A stretch of 64,000 nt of DNA from Perkinsus chesapeaki (Eukaryota; Perkinsozoa; Perkinsida; Perkinsidae). The notes beneath the pieces were generated by a model. It had not been told where the DNA came from and did no database searches. It saw nothing but the letters and a program-made list of their open reading frames with translations. Below, in pieces: positions 1-9,491 of the stretch. Numbering within the stretch: position 1 is the stretch's first letter; the number at the start of each line of letters is the position of its first letter. Location of the stretch: contig JAAPAO010000009.1 of the NCBI GenBank assembly GCA_013115145.1, positions 97,157 through 161,156 of the forward strand, in the 5' to 3' direction. The position numbers were made by a program, and so were the translations under genes.

Positions 1-476
1 GGACTTGTTGAGGCGTCGACGGCAGGATTACCAAATAAAGGAGCTGCAGAGGAGTAATGGGGATGGGGGAGAGGAAGGCGGATGATATCGAAGACGCTCC
101 AGGGCATGCGTGAAGCTCTCGAATATGCTGGGAATGTTCATGCACTTGGGAGTTGCCTGGGAACCCTGGTTAAATTGGTGTTGCTTCAGAGGACCTTTGG
201 GACGTCAACTGTCGACTAATAGATCTAACCAGAGGCCAGCTCAGCCAGCAGCTCAAGCCGACATCTTCGGGAACAGAGCAGACCGCAGAGCTTGACATGG
301 CGAGGAGCTCCTCGCTGGTCAATGAGAAAGAGTGGGAACTAATCGAGCCACGCGTCACGGCGTCATTTATTACGTATCTCAGGATTGTGGCTTTACGTTC
401 AAAGGTGGAGGAGCTGCGGAAGTCCGTAGAGGCCTGCGCGAGGTCCATCAACAACAACCAGCCGCATTTGCAGTGA
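1..476 (+). CDS. 3' end of an unrecognised gene (partial)
   Basis: The last exon is open from about 219 to the TGA at 474-476. It reads a polar stretch followed by a helix-forming, heptad-like segment (LRSKVEELRKSVEACARS), suggesting a short coiled coil near the C-terminus. An upstream open stretch at 82-213 (MISKTLQGMREALEYAG...) is probably an earlier exon in another phase. The intron between them is not resolved, although a CTAAT branch-like sequence lies just before an AG at 232. The 5' end is outside the window. I do not recognise the family, and coiled-coil segments are not diagnostic. Confidence 0.4.
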
Positions 477-557
477 CATTAGTTTCCGTGCCGTTTCGTT
501 GCGTTGTTTATCGGGCGAGCGCGCAATTTCGTGGCGCATCATTTTCGATCGCGGAGC

Positions 558-1463
558 ATGATTGTTAGTTTAATTTTTCTGTGCGTCGTCGTGATGGCCT
601 CCATTCGCTGCGTTGCCGGTATTCTCATTCTGGATGATGAGGGGAAGAGGCTGGCGGCTAAGTAGGGGGCAGTTGGGGGCATTGGGGTAAGGCGGATGGT
701 AGGTATTATGATGATAACAAGTTCGCTGATTTGGCGGCAGAGAAGAAGTTTGAGAAGGAGCTGATGGCTAAGACAGCCAGGCTTAATAATAGGAACGATG
801 GTAGGGCTAGATCTGAAGGAAGTGTGGTAATAATTCATGTGGATCAGTTGAGGTGGCTCTCGTGGATGAGTACGTGGTGCTGGTCCGGCAGTCTAATGAT
901 GTCATGCTGGCGGTAATAGGGGATAGGAAAGGAAATGTGGGGAGGAGCGGTATAGGTGCTGGCACGGGAGAGCGAGAACGACATTATGATGCTTGATTTT
1001 ACTACCACTCTTTATCAAGTACTTTGCAATATTACACAGTAAGGGGGAGGTCGTGGGTTCGAACCCGGCAGCAGACCTTTTGTTAATTCAGTAACAATGT
1101 GTGCCGTAAGAAAATAATTGACAAACTCGACCTGGTTTTCCTTATGATCGATGAGGCTGTCGAAAAAGGGTAACATACCTTCCGCTGTTTCGCGCCAAAT
1201 TTTGCGCCGATCAGCGTCATACTCGAAATGGACTCTGCTGTGATCACATCGAGGATCAAGATGCAGAACGACGAGTCTTCTACCACTGCAAGCGATGACC
1301 ATGCGTCTGGGAGCTCTAGAGCGGTCCAGGGTAATAAGGGGTTGGGCAACGTGGAGGGATTGCAGTGGTTCCGGCAGGCTACTCGGGATCGAGCCAAGAA
1401 GCGTCCTTCAAATCGGCCTTGTCCAGCGTGAGAGACCAGATTGGCAATTTCTTGAGCCGATAA
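558..1463 (+). CDS. COPZ: Coatomer subunit zeta (COPI coat)
   Basis: Small zeta subunit of the COPI coat for retrograde Golgi-to-ER transport. Its longin-like fold pairs with beta-COP. Seven exons join in frame: 558-661, 703-800, 848-936, about 971-1038, 1092-1169, 1215-1330 and 1366-1463. They give GILILDDEGKRLAAK then YYDDNKFADLAAEKKFEK, matching the family start AILILDNDG...KYYD. Further on come VALVDEYVVLVRQSNDV, FLMIDEAVEKG and GVILEMD (family FLAVDEIVDGGVILESD), ending in VRDQIGNFLSR like the family C-terminus. Total length, about 180 residues, is typical. The introns are 35-53 nt, GT-AG, in mixed phases. The start MIVSLIFLCVVVMASIRC is more hydrophobic than usual, so the true start may lie at M570 or in another exon. 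Confidence 0.9.
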
Positions 1464-1595
1464 GAAGGATGTATATTTTACAGCGCGGAAAGGCCCACTA
1501 CAGTTTCAAAATTGATATGTCTTATTCGGTCGAGTTTTGTGGGGAAGTCGGTATGATTCTGTAGGTTGTTTTTGTGAGATTATTTTGCTTATATA

Positions 1596-2129
1596 ATGTC
1601 TGGATTGGGGTTTATGGTTATGCATCCGGAGATGGCCTCCACGGTGTATGGCCTTAAGGAACACACGCAGCGAGGTACTATGGGACGGCTTAAGGATAAT
1701 ATTACGGCGGCGCATAAAGCTCTGGTCTTTATGAAGGTGCTCCAACGAACTCATTCTAGCCTATTCCTCGGCTGCTGTGTAGAGTATCTTAGCTTGATTC
1801 TTACTTTTTTAGGGGAGGTTCCAGATGAGAATCTTCGGCTGCGGTTAACCATTAAGGATGATGATTCGGGTTTCTCGGAAGAATATCGAGTAAAGGACGC
1901 CAATGAGCTAGGCCCAGCCCTCCGGCTATTCACCAGCGCCTATAACAAGGATGCAAAGGAGAAGGATGGTAAGGGAGCTGGGATGGAGCTGGATGCTCAT
2001 TCTAAGGCAGACGGTCTTGTGGGGAAATTTGCCTTCACGTACGCGGGTAAGCCGGTGTATAGCGATCAGCGGCCATTCGATATTAAGATCAATAATGGAG
2101 ACACTATAAAAGCAAGCCGGCAAACGTAG
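1596..2129 (+). CDS. Ubiquitin-like (SUMO/Rad60-SLD type) protein
   Basis: Two exons, 1596-1736 and 1818-2129, join in phase 0 across an 81-nt GT-AG intron. The second exon reads like a beta-grasp domain: a strand LRLRLTIKDD, then FSEEYRVKDANELGPALRLF (equivalent to SUMO helix 1 with its L-x-x-L pattern), a charged insertion KDAKEKDGKG, then FAFTYAGKPVYSDQRP and FDIKINNGDTIKA. The last two resemble SUMO RFLFxGxRI...GDTI. There is no C-terminal di-glycine: the protein ends KASRQT. It could therefore be a non-conjugated SUMO-like domain, as in Rad60/NIP45, rather than SUMO itself. The N-terminal 47 residues are unlike anything I recognise. Assignment rests on fold pattern, not strong identity. 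Confidence 0.45.
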   Translation: MSGLGFMVMHPEMASTVYGLKEHTQRGTMGRLKDNITAAHKALVFMKVLQRTHSSLFLGCCVEYLSLILTFLGEVPDENLRLRLTIKDDDSGFSEEYRVKDANELGPALRLFTSAYNKDAKEKDGKGAGMELDAHSKADGLVGKFAFTYAGKPVYSDQRPFDIKINNGDTIKASRQT

Positions 2130-2337
2130 GGGGGGGGGCTGGGAAGGCGAGCGCATTCTGGGTGATGCAGGTTCGCCGATATGGTCTAGCGGCGGGCTGC
2201 CTTATGCCTTCTGGCTCTGTCTAGTTCCTCAGGGTCCGCTGAAGCCCACTTCTTCCTTTAAAACCGTGCTACAGCAATAGAGAGTTTCTACCGTTCTATC
2301 TTGTACAGTATCATTAACGACTGTTGTAGTGCCCTAT

Positions 2338-3306
2338 GAGTTGCGTTGGAGGGGTTAATAGTATTTGTTGGAGAAATGACGGGTGTGGGGTTCGAACTCG
2401 GGTGCTTTGCAGTTGATAATACAATGATTAGACATCCTCGCTATCCCGATGGTCCTCCACCACCTATGAGTGGCGTCATCGCGATATGCCCTCGGCCTCG
2501 ATCAAAGGACGGTCGCCCTCTTAATTCATTGGACACGTATCCTTACACAGTAAGACCACAGTGGAATAAGCGGTGTGAGCAGAAGTGTTGTTATTTAGCT
2601 GCAGCATCCCAGGACAGCGGGAACAGGATCAACGGGTTCGTCAATACCTCCACCTAGCATTACGGTCCATCCAACTCAAGGAACTGGCAATGGCCCTGTG
2701 AAGGTACAATGTCTCTGTCAGGCTTCCTCTCGACTTGTTGGTTTCATTGAGGAAAACTCCTTTCTAGTAGCTGCAGACGCGCTCTCCATTTCTGCCAGTT
2801 GCCGCGTTCAATTTCGTTGTTGTCTCTGAGAACGGCGACATTTGAACAATCGCCCGAATCATGTTATCCCTTTTGCCTCTGTCAGACCGAATATATCGAC
2901 CGTGAGGTCGAGGTTCCGGTCACCAAGTTTGTTCAGAAGATAATCGAGATCCCGGTGGTGCAGAAAACTGTCGAGAAGCCTGTGGTGAAAACTGTCCAGA
3001 AATTCGTCGAAGTGCCCCAAGTAGACCCCAACGCCCATCTTCAAGGCCTCAGTGTTTTGCCTTTCAGATCGAATACGTCGACAGGTATGTCGACGTGCCT
3101 GTTGTGAAATACGTAGAGGTTGTACAGGAGGTGAAGGTTCCGCAGGTAAGATGCTCGATACCTGCCGGATGCTGGAGAGTGGCTCTTCCCAGGTTGTGAG
3201 GAAATATGTGGAGAAGATAGTAGAATACACTCCGCCAGAGTCGGCCAGGAGTGAAGCAGTAGATAAAGATAGCGACGGTGACGACACTGTAGTGGCCGCC
3301 GGTTAG
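2338..3306 (+). CDS. Alveolin (inner membrane complex / pellicle protein)
   Basis: Cytoskeletal protein of the membrane skeleton under the cortical alveoli, a family restricted to alveolates. The diagnostic part is the valine/proline/glutamate/lysine repeat: EYIDREVEVPVTKFVQK, IIEIPVVQKTVEKPVVK, TVQKFVEVPQ. After a 59-60 nt intron it continues IEYVDRYVDVPVVKYVEV, and after another intron VVRKYVEKIVEYTPPE, then an acidic tail to the TAG at 3304-3306. A proline-rich exon (HPRYPDGPPPP..., about 2430-2550) and a Gly/Ser/Pro exon (about 2600-2703) precede it, as in many alveolins. The start at 2338 is uncertain. The segment 2383-2434 may be an intron, and it contains a B-box-like sequence. Confidence 0.8.
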
Positions 3307-3566
3307 AAGCCTTAAGTAAGCCATCGGTGACTTTGCTGATACTGTTCGGACCAGCGGTTTTGTTTCAGGGCGATCAGCTTTACGTCTTTGAATCGGAGTG
3401 ACCATGAAAGCGCTATCTTTTGATAGCATACTTTTTTGAAGTTGTGACAAGCGAGATGTCTCTTGCGTTGCTAGTTGGTTAGTTGGCTGTGGGACAATTT
3501 GCACAATTAGTGCCGATAGCATCACTAACACTAGGTATTGTTTGATTCCGGCCCCTTACATTTATA

Positions 3567-5845
3567 ATGTCTTCAAGCCAAGCGTTAAGTAATCGTGACG
3601 AAGGCGGTAGAACGCCCACTGACAGTATGCCACCGCCGCGCCTCGCCTCTTCATGGATTCTGTATTAGGTGGACTTCGCAGAAGGCGCAACAGTACCGTT
3701 CCAATCCTTACGAAGTGTCCAGAGTGTACCCCAACCGCGCACTGCTCCAAGTGCCTTCTTGATTTTTACACGGGTCTCTGCGATGCCTATGGTTCTAAAG
3801 TAAATCGCCAATCTGCGCTAGTACCTGCGGAAGCCAACGTGTCAGGTGGACCCTGCGTTTGTGACGGCGCTGGTGACTCGCTGGCCCCAGGTGGTGCTGA
3901 GTCTGAGGTCTCCGTTGGATTCAAGCGTGATGCCCGTCCTGCAGACTGTTGGGGAAGCCCCCTTCGTGCAGGGCCTTCATATGGGCACCCATCTGAGGTG
4001 CGGACAGTCGCATCGCTCCGCCTTTTTTTCATGTGTGGTTTTTGTTCCAGTCGTGGCTGGAGGGGAGAGGGTAACTGGATTTGCCGTGCCCTACAGATTC
4101 CCCTGCCATCCCTAGCCAACTCCTTGAAGAAGCTCGACCTTCAGAGGCTAGGTATCTTCAAAGATATTCTTGGCAGTGCGCAACGGTCCGCGTCCTAGGT
4201 ATCGACGGCCACGGTGCAAGGCAGCTGGCTTCTGCAGTCGTTCAACTTAACTGCTTGAAGGATCTTATTCTGTCACATAATTACCTAGGGTATTCTACAT
4301 GCCTACCGTGGCGCTTCTTGGAGCTGCTCTCGCTAGATACGAAGGAGGTCAAGATGCGATCGTCAAGATCGTCGAAGAGGGCCCCAAAACCTTGCGATAC
4401 ATCGATATTAGCTTCAATGCGTAACACCTTCAGCATCCCGATTGCCCTATTCATTCCCGTTTCTGTCAGTATCGGCTATCTCAACGTCAGAAGCATCATG
4501 CACGCTGTAGGCGAGCGAAACAAGTCCATTGTGAGTGCCAGCTGCCTTCTTGCCGCTAGCACTGGTATGTCTCAGGCCGATGGTATGGAGATGAAAGCCG
4601 TACAGCAGAAGACTGAGGAGGTTATTGTTACCGATGAGACTACCGAGGCCACTGTGGTGTCGAAGCCCAAGCAAGAGAGGAAGCTCACCCGTAGGCTCCG
4701 AGGCTTGGGTTACTTGGTATTGCCTTTCAGCCTTCTCTCCCCACTCGCACTGCTGCAGTCATTGCCGTGTCAACTACGATGGCAACTTTGTTGTGGAGGA
4801 GATCTGGAATGCCGTCACTCACGGGCTCGGACTGTAGGCCAATCCCTTATGATAGCGTTCGATGCCTTTCCAGAGTGTTGGTCATTCCCGGCCTAATTGA
4901 CCTTATGGTCCTCTCCGCGGATGAGCCGGTAGGCTGTCGGATGGCCGTCCTCGCCTACATGCTGAGCTGCACGGTACGTACCGCGCATTGTCCCCTCGCC
5001 TCGGACGCGGCTGTTGTCTTTCAGCTCCTGTTCGCGGTGTCTACCCTGTTCCACGCCTTCTTCATGCTGGACCTTACCTCCAGGATTTTCCAAGTTCTCG
5101 ACCACAGCTCGATTTTCGTTCTCATCGCCGGCAGCTACACCCCCTTCTGTGTCCTGCTTTTCGGCGATGATCCGAACGTGAGTCGCTGCTTCGCTCCGCT
5201 GGATTTTGTGGCATGTTTCACGTTTTAGGGAAGCCGTGTTTTAATAACTGAATGGGTTCTGGCTGCAGTCGGCATCACAGCCCATATTATTGCCGTTCAC
5301 TTCCCCAAGATCCGTCATGCTCCCTTGTATGTCTACGGCGAGGTGAGGCGCCGCCCTTTTCACTGCCGATTGACTTATTGTGCTTTGTCAGCTGGTCCTC
5401 TATGTATTGATGGGTTGGATGGCCGTAGCTGTCTGGGACACCTTCGTTAACACGACACCAGTAAGCCTCTCCTCTCACTGTGGAGGCCATCCCAAATTAC
5501 TACTCCTCGCCGTGCTTCCTCTTGCCTACATTATCGCTTTCTTAGGTTCACATTCAGTACCTGATCGCCGGTGGTGGCCTCATATACATGGGAGGATTGC
5601 CGTTCTACATACTGGACAATATCAAGGTATCTCCTGCCTCTTGTTCGATGAACCTGTTGTCTCTCAGACGATCCCCATCCTGCACTGTGTGTGGCATCTC
5701 TTCGTGTTGGTCGCAGCCATAGTCCATTTCTGCGCCGTAAGTTTCCAAGTTGTATGCCATCTTTTATAGCGTCTTTCAGGTGCGGGAATCCGTTATATAC
5801 TATAACAACCAGCATGGCATACCAATGCTTGGAGGCTCTCCTTAG
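3567..5845 (+). CDS. LRR region fused to PAQR/hemolysin III seven-helix membrane protein
   Basis: The C-terminal half is a PAQR/HlyIII family membrane protein (adiponectin/progestin receptor type, thought to be Zn-dependent ceramidase-like hydrolases). It begins VVEEIWNAVTHGLGL, the family signature near helix 1, continues with STLFHAFFMLD and YTPFCVLLFG, and near the end has HCVWHLF, the paired histidines at 5683 and 5695 that ligate metal. Its exons are separated by introns of 37-86 nt, and the stop is 5843-5845. The N-terminal half (about 3850-4530) has ribonuclease-inhibitor-type leucine-rich repeats: LKKLDLQRL, CLKDLILSHNYLG, LRYIDISFNAIG. The two halves are joined by a clean 45-nt GTGAGT...CTCAG intron (4531-4575), a multiple of three, so the frame stays open whether or not it is spliced. 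The N-terminus, perhaps MSSSQALSNRDEGG at 3567, is not resolved. A separate PAQR start at 4567 (MSQADGMEMK) remains possible. Confidence 0.7.
4011..4022 (+). repeat. Intronic motif copy (CATCGCTCCGCC)
   Basis: This copy lies in the intron 3998-4050 of the LRR/PAQR gene, sense to that gene, followed by a T run. It is one of eight copies of GC(A/T)TCGCTCCGC in the window. Confidence 0.8.
5188..5200 (+). repeat. Intronic motif copy (GCTTCGCTCCGCT)
   Basis: A second copy in the same LRR/PAQR gene, in the 51-nt intron 5178-5228. It is sense and starts ten bases after the GTGAGT donor. Confidence 0.8.
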
Positions 5846-6396
5846 AAGAATTATTTCAGCATCGAGAAGTGCCAACTTCACACAGTTTCAAATAGCTCAG
5901 TATCCTTGTGTTAGCATTGATGAGGAGATCAAGCAGCGGAGATATCGTCCTCTTTCCAGTGGCCGAACTCCTTCCAGCACTTTCGCAGCTCGACGAGTAC
6001 CTGGAGATATATCACCTCTTGAAAGAGCCACGAGCACGCTGCTGATGGCGAGGCGTATGAGGATACGATATTAGAATGACGATGCTGATGTGCTTCGACT
6101 GTCGAGATCGAACCGCGGTGGCCAGGCATGTTTGTAAATGCCCACTACTGCACATCAGCTTGCTTTATAGCAGCCCAAATTTTCACCGTATTCTCAGCAC
6201 ATTTGGCCTAGCGCTGAAGTTAACCCGGAGGCAAGGTGCGTGTTCTGTGAAGTACCGCGCAGTAGGCCGGGATGGCTTTTGCAATTTAGACCTTGCAGTT
6301 TCAAGTATCTTGACGCAATTGTGTTCCTAGTAGTGTGGTGTTGGTCAACATTTGGAGTGTAATGTGTACTGCCTCAGTTTGACGTTGATTGAGGCA
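5846..6396. other. Spacer between PAQR and transporter genes
   Basis: No family is recognisable here. Open stretches on both strands have no splice-supported continuation. The stretch most likely holds the 3' UTR of the PAQR gene and the promoter and 5' UTR of the transporter. Confidence 0.4.
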
Positions 6397-7938
6397 ATGC
6401 CACCGAATCGCCGTCGTTCTCGAGTTTCTATAAGCTCAACTGCCTCGTCGAGGAGTATCACTTCCCAGGAGAGCCGGAAGAGCCTAAAGCCGACTGGCAC
6501 TCCAGACTTCACAGCCGTTTTTAACGTGGTGATGACCGCTGTTGGTGTCGGTTTGTTAGCCCTGGCAAAGGCGTCGGCTAATGTGGGCTATGTTATGGCT
6601 ATCATATTGATGCTAGGTTGTGGTGCTCTAGGATGGTGTATGGTGTATCTACTGTACAAGTGCAGACTCATGGCTCTGGCTCTTGGCCTCGAACATGTTC
6701 CCGCCTATGAGGACATTGGCCGGGCCGCGTTCGGGAAAGCTGGTGGTATCATCGTCGCCATCTGCCTGCATATTTCTCTTATCGGCACTTCCTGTGTGCT
6801 CATGCTTTTGCTCGGGCAGAACTCTTATCACATTTATGATGGCATTGGTGTGGATTTATGGATTGTCATCTGGACGGTTATTCTCACGCCGGTCAACTGG
6901 CTGAAAACTATGCGCGAAATCGGGTACATGTCAAGCACAGTGGGAGTGTTCTCCATTCTTCTCACTTTGGTGGGCCTAACAGCCGCCGGTTTCGCCCAGG
7001 CAATCACTGTCAAGCCGCACGCTCCCTACGAACCATTTGTACCGAAGCCTCTGTCGATTATAGGAGGCTATACAACATTCTCATTCGCCTACTCTGTCAC
7101 TTGTAGTACTACAACAGTAACCCACGACATGCGATATCCTACCCATGCTCCGAAAGTATTTCTCATATCATTTATTTCTCTTATCTTTGTCTATGGTCTT
7201 GTGACCTTGGCCGGGTATCTTGGTTGGGGACAGAAACTGTTATGTTACGATAACGTGCTTGAAGCAATGTCAAGAGACGCGTGGGGATATGTATCATTCG
7301 TAGGCATCATAATGCTTTCTGCTACACATTATGCAGTATTGTTGCATCCATCATGCCGTGCTATCGAGTATCTTACTGGTCTCGAGGAGGGGACCTCCAA
7401 GGCTCGCAAGCTTGGCCGATGGCCTACGTTTATTATAACAAGTGCTTTACGTAGTCTGTTAGTCGTTATCACTGCTGTCATCGCTATAACAGTTCCCAAC
7501 TTCTCACTTCAAATCGATCTTCTCTCGGCAATTACGTACACGCTTATACATTTGATATTCCCACCATTGTTCTACATGAGGCTCAAGTACAAGTTAGCTG
7601 GTCTTAACAGGCCTGGCAATCTAGGAACCGGCAAAGGGAAGGTGCTGACGGCCTGTTTGATTTTCCTCATGACCATTGCTCTTATGGCGTCAGGAGTGAC
7701 TATCTACAAAACGGTCGAACCAGGCCCTACGCCCGCACTATGTGAAACGATTAAGGCTTCTGTCGAGCAGCCCAAAGTTCAGGCTAGCGCTATCTCTGAT
7801 GTGGAGGTGCTGGAGGATAACGACGTAAGCGAGGTCGACGAAGAGGAGGCCACCTCCGACAACCTCCGCGGCAGCGAGTATGAAAAGCTGCCGGAAAAAG
7901 AAGATGAAAATGACGAAGATGAAGATGATGAAATGTGA
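6397..7938 (+). CDS. Amino acid/auxin permease family transporter (AAAP), copy 1
   Basis: Integral membrane amino-acid transporter of the SLC32/36/38 (AAAP) superfamily, proton- or Na+-coupled in relatives. A single uninterrupted frame of 513 residues starts at MPPNRRRSR. An in-frame ATG at 6352 also exists, but its extension looks like UTR. After a Ser/Arg-rich cytosolic head, TPDFTAVFNVVMTAVGVG is the family's helix 1 with its unwound Gly region. About ten further hydrophobic segments follow up to VTIYKTVEPG, then a strongly acidic cytosolic tail (repeated D/E to the TGA at 7938). The gene has no introns, unlike most neighbours. It is a close paralog of the gene at 17,682-19,094 on the other strand. 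Substrate cannot be read from sequence. Confidence 0.9.
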   Translation: MPPNRRRSRVSISSTASSRSITSQESRKSLKPTGTPDFTAVFNVVMTAVGVGLLALAKASANVGYVMAIILMLGCGALGWCMVYLLYKCRLMALALGLEHVPAYEDIGRAAFGKAGGIIVAICLHISLIGTSCVLMLLLGQNSYHIYDGIGVDLWIVIWTVILTPVNWLKTMREIGYMSSTVGVFSILLTLVGLTAAGFAQAITVKPHAPYEPFVPKPLSIIGGYTTFSFAYSVTCSTTTVTHDMRYPTHAPKVFLISFISLIFVYGLVTLAGYLGWGQKLLCYDNVLEAMSRDAWGYVSFVGIIMLSATHYAVLLHPSCRAIEYLTGLEEGTSKARKLGRWPTFIITSALRSLLVVITAVIAITVPNFSLQIDLLSAITYTLIHLIFPPLFYMRLKYKLAGLNRPGNLGTGKGKVLTACLIFLMTIALMASGVTIYKTVEPGPTPALCETIKASVEQPKVQASAISDVEVLEDNDVSEVDEEEATSDNLRGSEYEKLPEKEDENDEDEDDEM

Positions 7939-8058
7939 TCCTTTGTTTACAGACCGACTTTAAGTTAGCTCCATGTCGTGTTGTGGCAGTTGGATATTAC
8001 TCGATAACACAAAACATGCTTTCAACGGAAACGATTCACACGACGTGTTAAACGACAC

Positions 8059-9219
8059 TCATGCGGTTATTTCGGGAACGGTCTCTCGGGCGATGTCTTC
8101 CTCTGCCATCTCCTCTCGTAGTTGAGCTCGGACCCGCTGCTCCTCATCAAGCAGCCATAGAGGTTTGATGTACCTTCCAAAACAAAACTAACAGCGGAAT
8201 CTCGATTATTCCACCTACCGAACTTTGGCACCTCTCGCCCGCATCTTCTCCATATAATGAACCATCGCCAAGTTAGGCCGCGCCGTCCTCGGGAGGACCT
8301 CGAACTTCCATGGCTTTATATGAGCGCGCAAAGCTATTCGCTCCATGTACCTGAACGAAACCATGCCCGACTTGACCAAAACATTGGCACCTACACCACA
8401 GTGACGCTGCCACCAACTCGCTTGAGCATATCAATTGAGGACTGGTCGACACTCGCAACCTCGATGTCCACTTTGTAACTGCACAACCCGAGGACACTGG
8501 CGTAGACGAGGGCAGCAGCGGCGGCTCACGGGAAGGGGTAGTCGTTGTAGTTGAAGAGCCGCACACCATTGCGGACCCGCTTGACGCATCGACTCTCGAA
8601 GAGATGGCGCTGAGTGATCGGATATCTTGTATCAAGCCGCCCATGCTCGATAAACTTCCTACCGGAAGAAGAGTTTATAATGACCGCGCGCCACGAAACT
8701 CACCGCAGTCTAGCAAGGCTCAGCGTCTCCAGCTGCTGATATTTGCTCGACATCTCCCTCTTCGCTCCAGGCCACTTTGGGAACCTGTCTCACCCCCCGT
8801 GGACGGCAAAGTAATGCCAGAGTCTCACTTGTTGTAATATGCTCGGTTTCCTCCATCCCAGGTCTCCGGGTCCTTAAATAAATGAATCCCTCCAATCTAC
8901 GGTGCCACCAAGGCTTACCACATCCATCCCTCTATCGTGCTGCAGTTTAATGCCTCGCTGGCTCTTACCTCTCCCTCGCACTCGTTTCTTTTTTTTCTTT
9001 TGAACCTGACGCAACCGAAATCCGCCAGCCTCGCCGCAGTCTTGTCACCTGCCGTCCGTGACCGTTCCTCATGTTCTTAGCGCAGATGGGGAAGAACGGC
9101 CGACTGGTGTAAGCAAACCGTGGGTTGAAGGGACGCGGGGTGAACCTCTGCAGCAGCTGAGGAGGCTCGGTGGCGTCCGAAGGTCTGCCCGTATGACTAC
9201 GAGGAAGCAGCGGCCACAT
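8059..9219 (-). CDS. MRPL15: Mitochondrial ribosomal protein uL15m
   Basis: Large-subunit mitoribosomal protein. Exons on the minus strand join in frame. First comes a basic/aromatic presequence-like head (FTPRPFNPRFAYTSRPFF), then KKKKKRVRGRGKSQRG (the Gly/Arg L15 N-terminal tail), WDGGNRAYYNKFPKWP (family FEGGQTPLYxRLPK), and LSLARLRKFIEHGRLD with PITQRHL. Next is a domain YKVDIEVASVDQSSIDMLKR + VGGSVTVVY (the L15 core, GG-x-V-T), followed by MERIALRAHIKPWKFEVLPR, as in mitochondrial L15 forms (RAHxKPxKF). The stop is 8059-8061. Introns are 42-51 nt. The start at 9219 (MWPLLPRSHTG) is a choice; an upstream ATG at 9384 is in the same open frame. Confidence 0.85.
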
Positions 9220-9491
9220 CACGCTCACTTGGGGGCTTCCGGACCCAGGCTGGAAGCTGACGAGAATAGTCGACAGAGCGACCGGCAAAGCGGAATGGAT
9301 CTTGTCGTGGAGGACAAACGCGGCACCAGCAGCATCACGATCAACTCGGGAGATATCCCAACCCATCTGAGATTGAAAACTCAACTCTTCGAGAGTGGAC
9401 GTTGAAACAGATACACGGTGTTAGGAGCTAGAGTACTTCAGAGACCTGCAGGGACACAAGCTGAGGATAGGACAGCCGACCATCGCCGCGC
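9220..9491. other. Spacer between uL15m and nucleoporin gene
   Basis: The open frame of uL15m extends upstream to 9384 on the minus strand, so part of this stretch may be coding. No other gene is seen. Confidence 0.3.

Noticed and set aside
1040-1091. Stand-alone tRNA gene
   Set aside because: It lies exactly in a COPZ intron and has only the T-arm-like half; no D-arm, anticodon arm or acceptor partner.
4420-4422. TAA as the end of the LRR protein
   Set aside because: A GT donor overlaps it (GC|GTAACA), and splicing to 4491 restores an LRR unit (ISFNAIGYLNV). It is kept only as an alternative.
12-8980. Canonical telomere, rDNA or LTR-retrotransposon sequence
   Set aside because: None seen; no reverse transcriptase, integrase or long terminal repeat was recognised anywhere in the window.
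9058-9405. Plus-strand 115-codon open frame
   Set aside because: It is the shadow of the uL15m N-terminal exons on the minus strand, which match the family.
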